Shown one piece after another: positions 61,081-64,000 of a stretch of 64,000 nt of DNA. The notes under the pieces are model-generated. The model was not told where the DNA came from, did not search any database, and was given only the letters and a program-made list of their open reading frames with translations. The DNA is taken from positions 79,701 through 143,700 of the forward strand of contig NZ_AMRJ01000005.1 of the NCBI RefSeq assembly GCF_000300995.1, given 5' to 3'. A program made the position numbers and the translations under genes. Within the stretch, counting starts at the first letter, position 1. Each line of letters begins with the position of its first letter. This DNA is from Alcanivorax hongdengensis A-11-3 (GTDB lineage Bacteria > Pseudomonadota > Gammaproteobacteria > Pseudomonadales > Alcanivoracaceae).

Positions 61081-62232
61081 GCGAGGGCGGATCAGCCCCG
61101 TTATGGGAGCGATAGCGGCACTGTCCGGAAATACCCGGCTATCCAGGACGTTTCGGGCCAGTTGCAGGTGCTCGGCCAGCACGCCCTTGAAGACCGCACG
61201 AATATCATTGGCCGGCATCAGGTCCCGGTCATCCTTCAAGGTCGCAAGCCCTGGCCACTGTCCATGAACCTGTCCGCCGTTGATGGCACCGCCCGCCAGC
61301 ATGACAACGCTGCCGGTGCCATGATCGGTGCCTCGGGTGCCATTCACTGCCACGGTGCGGCCGAATTCGGTGGCAATGATCACCGCCGTCTGCGACCAGT
61401 TTTTCTCCAGAGCTGCCTGCATGTTGTGCATGCCCTGATCAAGCTGCGCCAGCTTGCGTTTCAGCACGGCGTTCTGGTTGGCATGGGTATCCCAGCCGGT
61501 GTCCTGGACCATGGCAATGTGTGGCCCGTTTTCCTCGGCAAGAAACTTGCCGGCGGCTTCCATGACCACGGCAAGTTGACCGCTGTTGCCGGTTTGCTCC
61601 GGTGCCATCTTCTGGGACCTGACGGCCTCGGTATAGGCGCTAGCCAGAGCGGGGTCATCGTTGTAGGCATCTTCCAGTTGCCTGGCCAGATTCTCAGGGG
61701 TGGTTTTGCCCGGTGTCGGCGACCAGGTCATGAAAGGGGCCCCGCCGCGCGCCAGCAATGGCAGGCCACTGGCAATGGCCAGTCCCTGTGGCTGATGCAA
61801 GGCATCCAGTGCCCGATTCAGCCAGCCAGAATCACAGGCATGGGGCGCGTTTGCGCCATTTTCCAGGCAATCCTGGGCATCGAAATGCGAACGTCCATGG
61901 TAGGGGAGCGCACAGGCATGCACGATGGCGAAGGCCTTTTGCGCATAGAGTTCATGGCAGTGGACAAGGGAGGGGTGCAGGGCAAAGGTATCATCCAGTT
62001 TAAGCGGCCCGCCGGGTCGCCCGGGCGTGCCCAGATTCAGTTCGCCCCGCAAGGCGGCAAAGTGCTTGTCGCCGTAGGCCGGGGCGGCGGACAGCCCGTC
62101 CAGGGCGCCCCGTAATATAATGACAATCAGCCGTGACGGCGGTGTGTTCTGATCGGCCCGCAAGGGACTGCCGGGCCAGAGTGTCAGGGTGGCGGTGCCG
62201 GCCAGCGCGGCAAGAAACTGTCTGCGATCCAT
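61048..62232 (-). CDS. Tat-exported DUF1501 protein
   Basis: A protein of about 394 residues with a Tat-like signal (MDRRQFLAALAGTATLTLWPG). The body has LIVIILRGALDGLSAAPAYGD, HGRSHFDAQDCLENG, DTGWDTHANQN and IIATEFGRTVAVNGTRGTDHG, the features of the DUF1501 (alkaline phosphatase/sulfatase-like) family. Function is unknown. I prefer the ATG at 62232 (six bases after GGAG); another in-frame ATG at 62238 overlaps the upstream stop. It is translationally coupled to the DUF1800 gene. Confidence 0.85.
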   Translation of the reverse strand: MDRRQFLAALAGTATLTLWPGSPLRADQNTPPSRLIVIILRGALDGLSAAPAYGDKHFAALRGELNLGTPGRPGGPLKLDDTFALHPSLVHCHELYAQKAFAIVHACALPYHGRSHFDAQDCLENGANAPHACDSGWLNRALDALHQPQGLAIASGLPLLARGGAPFMTWSPTPGKTTPENLARQLEDAYNDDPALASAYTEAVRSQKMAPEQTGNSGQLAVVMEAAGKFLAEENGPHIAMVQDTGWDTHANQNAVLKRKLAQLDQGMHNMQAALEKNWSQTAVIIATEFGRTVAVNGTRGTDHGTGSVVMLAGGAINGGQVHGQWPGLATLKDDRDLMPANDIRAVFKGVLAEHLQLARNVLDSRVFPDSAAIAPITGLIRPRSRSRVGGHPI

Positions 62233-62234
62233 GC

Positions 62235-63647
62235 TCATCTCCACTGAAACTCGGGGCTGGCCAGCACCAGGGCGGTAGCTTGGCGCCGGTTGCGGGCTTC
62301 GCTGATGGCAACACTGGTACGGTTGCCAAGGCGTGGCCCCAGGCTGTCCCGAGCCAGTTCCATGGCATCCCTGGACGAGGGCAGTCGCCCGCTATATCGG
62401 GAAGCAACAAAAAAGCGCTTCCAGATGGCGTCCGCACCGATCCAGTTGTCAGCACTGTCCGGCCAGCCGGCCGGTGAGCCCGGACGGAAAACATTCTGGC
62501 CCATCAGATGCATCTCCTGGCGCCACCGGCCGGGTTGTTTGGGATTAAGATCGATGGCCAGAGCCCGGTGAAGGGCAATCAGATATTCGTCAGGACGGCG
62601 GAACTTGCGCTGGTCCGGCTGCCAGGCCAGGTCGGACTCAAACAGGGCGCGATAGACGGGCATGAGGTCGCCGTCATGTTTGCGAAATGTGTCGGCAAGG
62701 GTGTCCACCAGGTCCGGAGGTGGTTTGTCACTGACAAACTGGCGACACAGCTTGAAGGAGATAAAGCGCGCAGTATGCGGATCCATGGCGATATGCCTGA
62801 GCATGGCCTCGCCCTGGGCGGCCCCTTTCTGCGCAAAGCGACGACCCAGAAATTGACGTTCGCCTGGCTGGTGGAATGCCGGTGCAAAACGGCTACCGTA
62901 GGGGCCCAGCGGTTGAGCCTTGCGGGCAGCGAGCCAGGGGCGCCAGCCGGTGATGCCCTCGGCCAGTGCGATGACATCCGCCTGACTGTAACCGCCTTCA
63001 CTACTGAGGGTATGAAGCTCCATGATTTCCCGGGCCAGGTTTTCGTTGATGCTGGTTTTGCTCGTTGCCTGTTTTTGCCGAGCCCGTTTCATGGCTACCT
63101 TTGAATCCGGTCCGGTGGATTGCTGGTTGTCCAGATAAATCAGCATTGCCGGATGCTGTTCGACGGCTAGCAGCATATCGGTGAAGTTGCCACATACACG
63201 CGGGCGAATAGCTTCACGTTCCATGGCCCCGGCCAGCAGCTTGAGTGGCTGCTTTTCATCGGAAATCGTGAAATGGTTGCTCCAGAACATGACCAGCCGT
63301 TCTGTCACCGGCGTGGTTGTGGCGCACTGTTGGGCGGCCCGCAGATTGATTTCCTTGACGAAATCCGCATTGAACCGCTGACTGAAGGTTTGTCGTTGCG
63401 CCGGTTTCCGGCTCTCGCGGTTGGCTTTTTTCCGCTGTTGTCGCCACTCAATGATTTGTTGCTGGTATTGCTCGCTGGAGGGCAGGGCCGCCAGAGCCTT
63501 GTCGGCCAGCGGCGGTGTTTGCAGCTGAGAGAGTACCCATTCACGGGGATCATGGGCGATATCGTCCAGTTCGCCGGGGCCGGCGCCAAGGCCAAAACGG
63601 TTGGCGGCGATCAGGGCAAGATCCAGTTGCCGTGGCATGGGGGACAT
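62235..63647 (-). CDS. DUF1800 protein
   Basis: A 470-residue protein of the DUF1800 family that nearly always accompanies DUF1501. Landmarks are LIAANRFGLGAGPGELDDI, RLVMFWSNHFTISDEKQPL, ENLAREIMELHTLSSEGGY and a C-terminal RRQATALVLASPEFQWR. Unlike its partner it has no obvious signal peptide. AAGGA stands nine bases before the ATG. Function is unknown. Confidence 0.85.
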   Translation of the reverse strand: MSPMPRQLDLALIAANRFGLGAGPGELDDIAHDPREWVLSQLQTPPLADKALAALPSSEQYQQQIIEWRQQRKKANRESRKPAQRQTFSQRFNADFVKEINLRAAQQCATTTPVTERLVMFWSNHFTISDEKQPLKLLAGAMEREAIRPRVCGNFTDMLLAVEQHPAMLIYLDNQQSTGPDSKVAMKRARQKQATSKTSINENLAREIMELHTLSSEGGYSQADVIALAEGITGWRPWLAARKAQPLGPYGSRFAPAFHQPGERQFLGRRFAQKGAAQGEAMLRHIAMDPHTARFISFKLCRQFVSDKPPPDLVDTLADTFRKHDGDLMPVYRALFESDLAWQPDQRKFRRPDEYLIALHRALAIDLNPKQPGRWRQEMHLMGQNVFRPGSPAGWPDSADNWIGADAIWKRFFVASRYSGRLPSSRDAMELARDSLGPRLGNRTSVAISEARNRRQATALVLASPEFQWR

Positions 63648-63651
63648 CCTT

Positions 63652-63682
63652 TACCGTTATTGCCATTTTAGATGCAACGGTA
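63652..63682. promoter_or_regulatory. Inverted repeat upstream of the DUF1800-DUF1501 operon
   Basis: TACCGTT (63652-63658) and AACGGTA (63676-63682) form a 7-base inverted repeat with a 17-base spacer, immediately before the DUF1800 ATG at 63647. It could be an operator overlapping the ribosome site. Evidence is positional only. Confidence 0.35.
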
Positions 63683-64000
63683 TAAACCGGGTTCCCACCG
63701 CACAGCAATAAAAATGGTCCATGGCGCAATTGCGGGAAATTGATTTCCCCGCCCAGGTTTCGTCTGTAGGTAAATCACTTCTTAATGCTGCGACAAAGAA
63801 GTGACCTCGTCTTACCCGGCGAGCGAACGCCTGAAAGGCGGGCCGCAGGCTGGCCCGAAGGCTGAGCGCAGCGAATCAAGTGAGTTCCTCTCAAGCGCAA
63901 GGGGGTTGTGGGGATCTATTGGCAGATTCCCTTTAATTCGCGAAGAACCATAAAAAAGCCCGGCAGAGCCCACTGCTGTCCCACAGTTTGGGATAAATGA
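63683..64000. other. Non-coding right edge with several hairpins
   Basis: No supported reading frame. A 9-bp hairpin (CACTTCTT at 63776-63783 with AAGAAGTG at 63796-63803, plus one flanking pair) is followed by CGCCT-GAA-AGGCG (63828-63840) and GGGCC/GGCCC (63840-63856). AT-poor GCGAGCGAACGC-type sequence continues to about 63900. An A-run before GCCCGGC at 63951-63962 may be the T-tract side of a minus-strand terminator of a gene beyond the window. Confidence 0.4.

Overview
This is a gene-dense window from a high-GC gammaproteobacterium. The gene order map-glnD-dapC-dapD, rpsB-tsf-pyrH-frr-uppS-cdsA-dxr-rseP-bamA-skp-lpxD-fabZ-lpxA-lpxB-rnhB-dnaE-accA-tilS and pyrG-kdsA-eno-ftsB-ispD-ispF-truD-pcm-nlpD is that of Pseudomonas and its marine relatives. 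The long, pseudomonad-type DapD, the GMC and iron alcohol dehydrogenases and the aldehyde dehydrogenase would suit an Alcanivorax-like hydrocarbon degrader. That genus-level guess is inference from recalled gene content, not from a search.

Layout. 1-3562 (minus): the 5' part of an aldehyde dehydrogenase cut by the window edge, then an AaeXAB-type aromatic-acid efflux set (FUSC permease, HlyD adaptor, DUF1656 peptide). 3642-10944 (minus): map, glnD, dapC, a YffB/ArsC-like protein, dapD and dapE, joining N-terminal Met removal, nitrogen signalling and the succinylase branch of lysine/diaminopimelate synthesis, with a REP-like inverted repeat between dapD and dapE. 11028-31492 (plus): the ribosomal/elongation-factor, isoprenoid, envelope-assembly and lipid A block, then DNA polymerase III, acetyl-CoA carboxylase and tilS. 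31544-41533 (plus): a perfect 18-bp palindrome and a terminator, then pyrG to truD and pcm. surE is missing between truD and pcm, a DUF368 membrane protein lies between pcm and nlpD, and rpoS does not follow nlpD. A 12-codon leader ORF is coupled to nlpD.

41638-48097 (plus) is accessory redox metabolism: two tandem pairs of a Tat-exported small protein plus a GMC oxidoreductase, then an iron-dependent alcohol dehydrogenase coupled to a 4HBT thioesterase. The second GMC protein appears to have lost both usual catalytic residues.

48161-57539 (minus) is the least conventional region. It encodes a secreted protein, a large TPR/coiled-coil periplasmic protein, two TPR lipoproteins, a small secreted protein, then ExbB/TolQ, two ExbD/TolR proteins and a TonB-like protein with an AgmX/PglI-type C-terminus. 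I read it as a proton-driven, envelope-spanning machine related in composition to TonB/Tol and myxobacterial Agl/Glt systems. One ExbD has Asn in place of the conserved membrane Asp.

57709-63647 holds a fructosamine-kinase-like protein, pdxB, a small PA1571-like protein, a stand-alone NAD-kinase-like protein and a DUF1501/DUF1800 pair. The last 350 bases have no convincing gene but carry several hairpins. I see no tRNA, rRNA, CRISPR array, insertion sequence or prophage.
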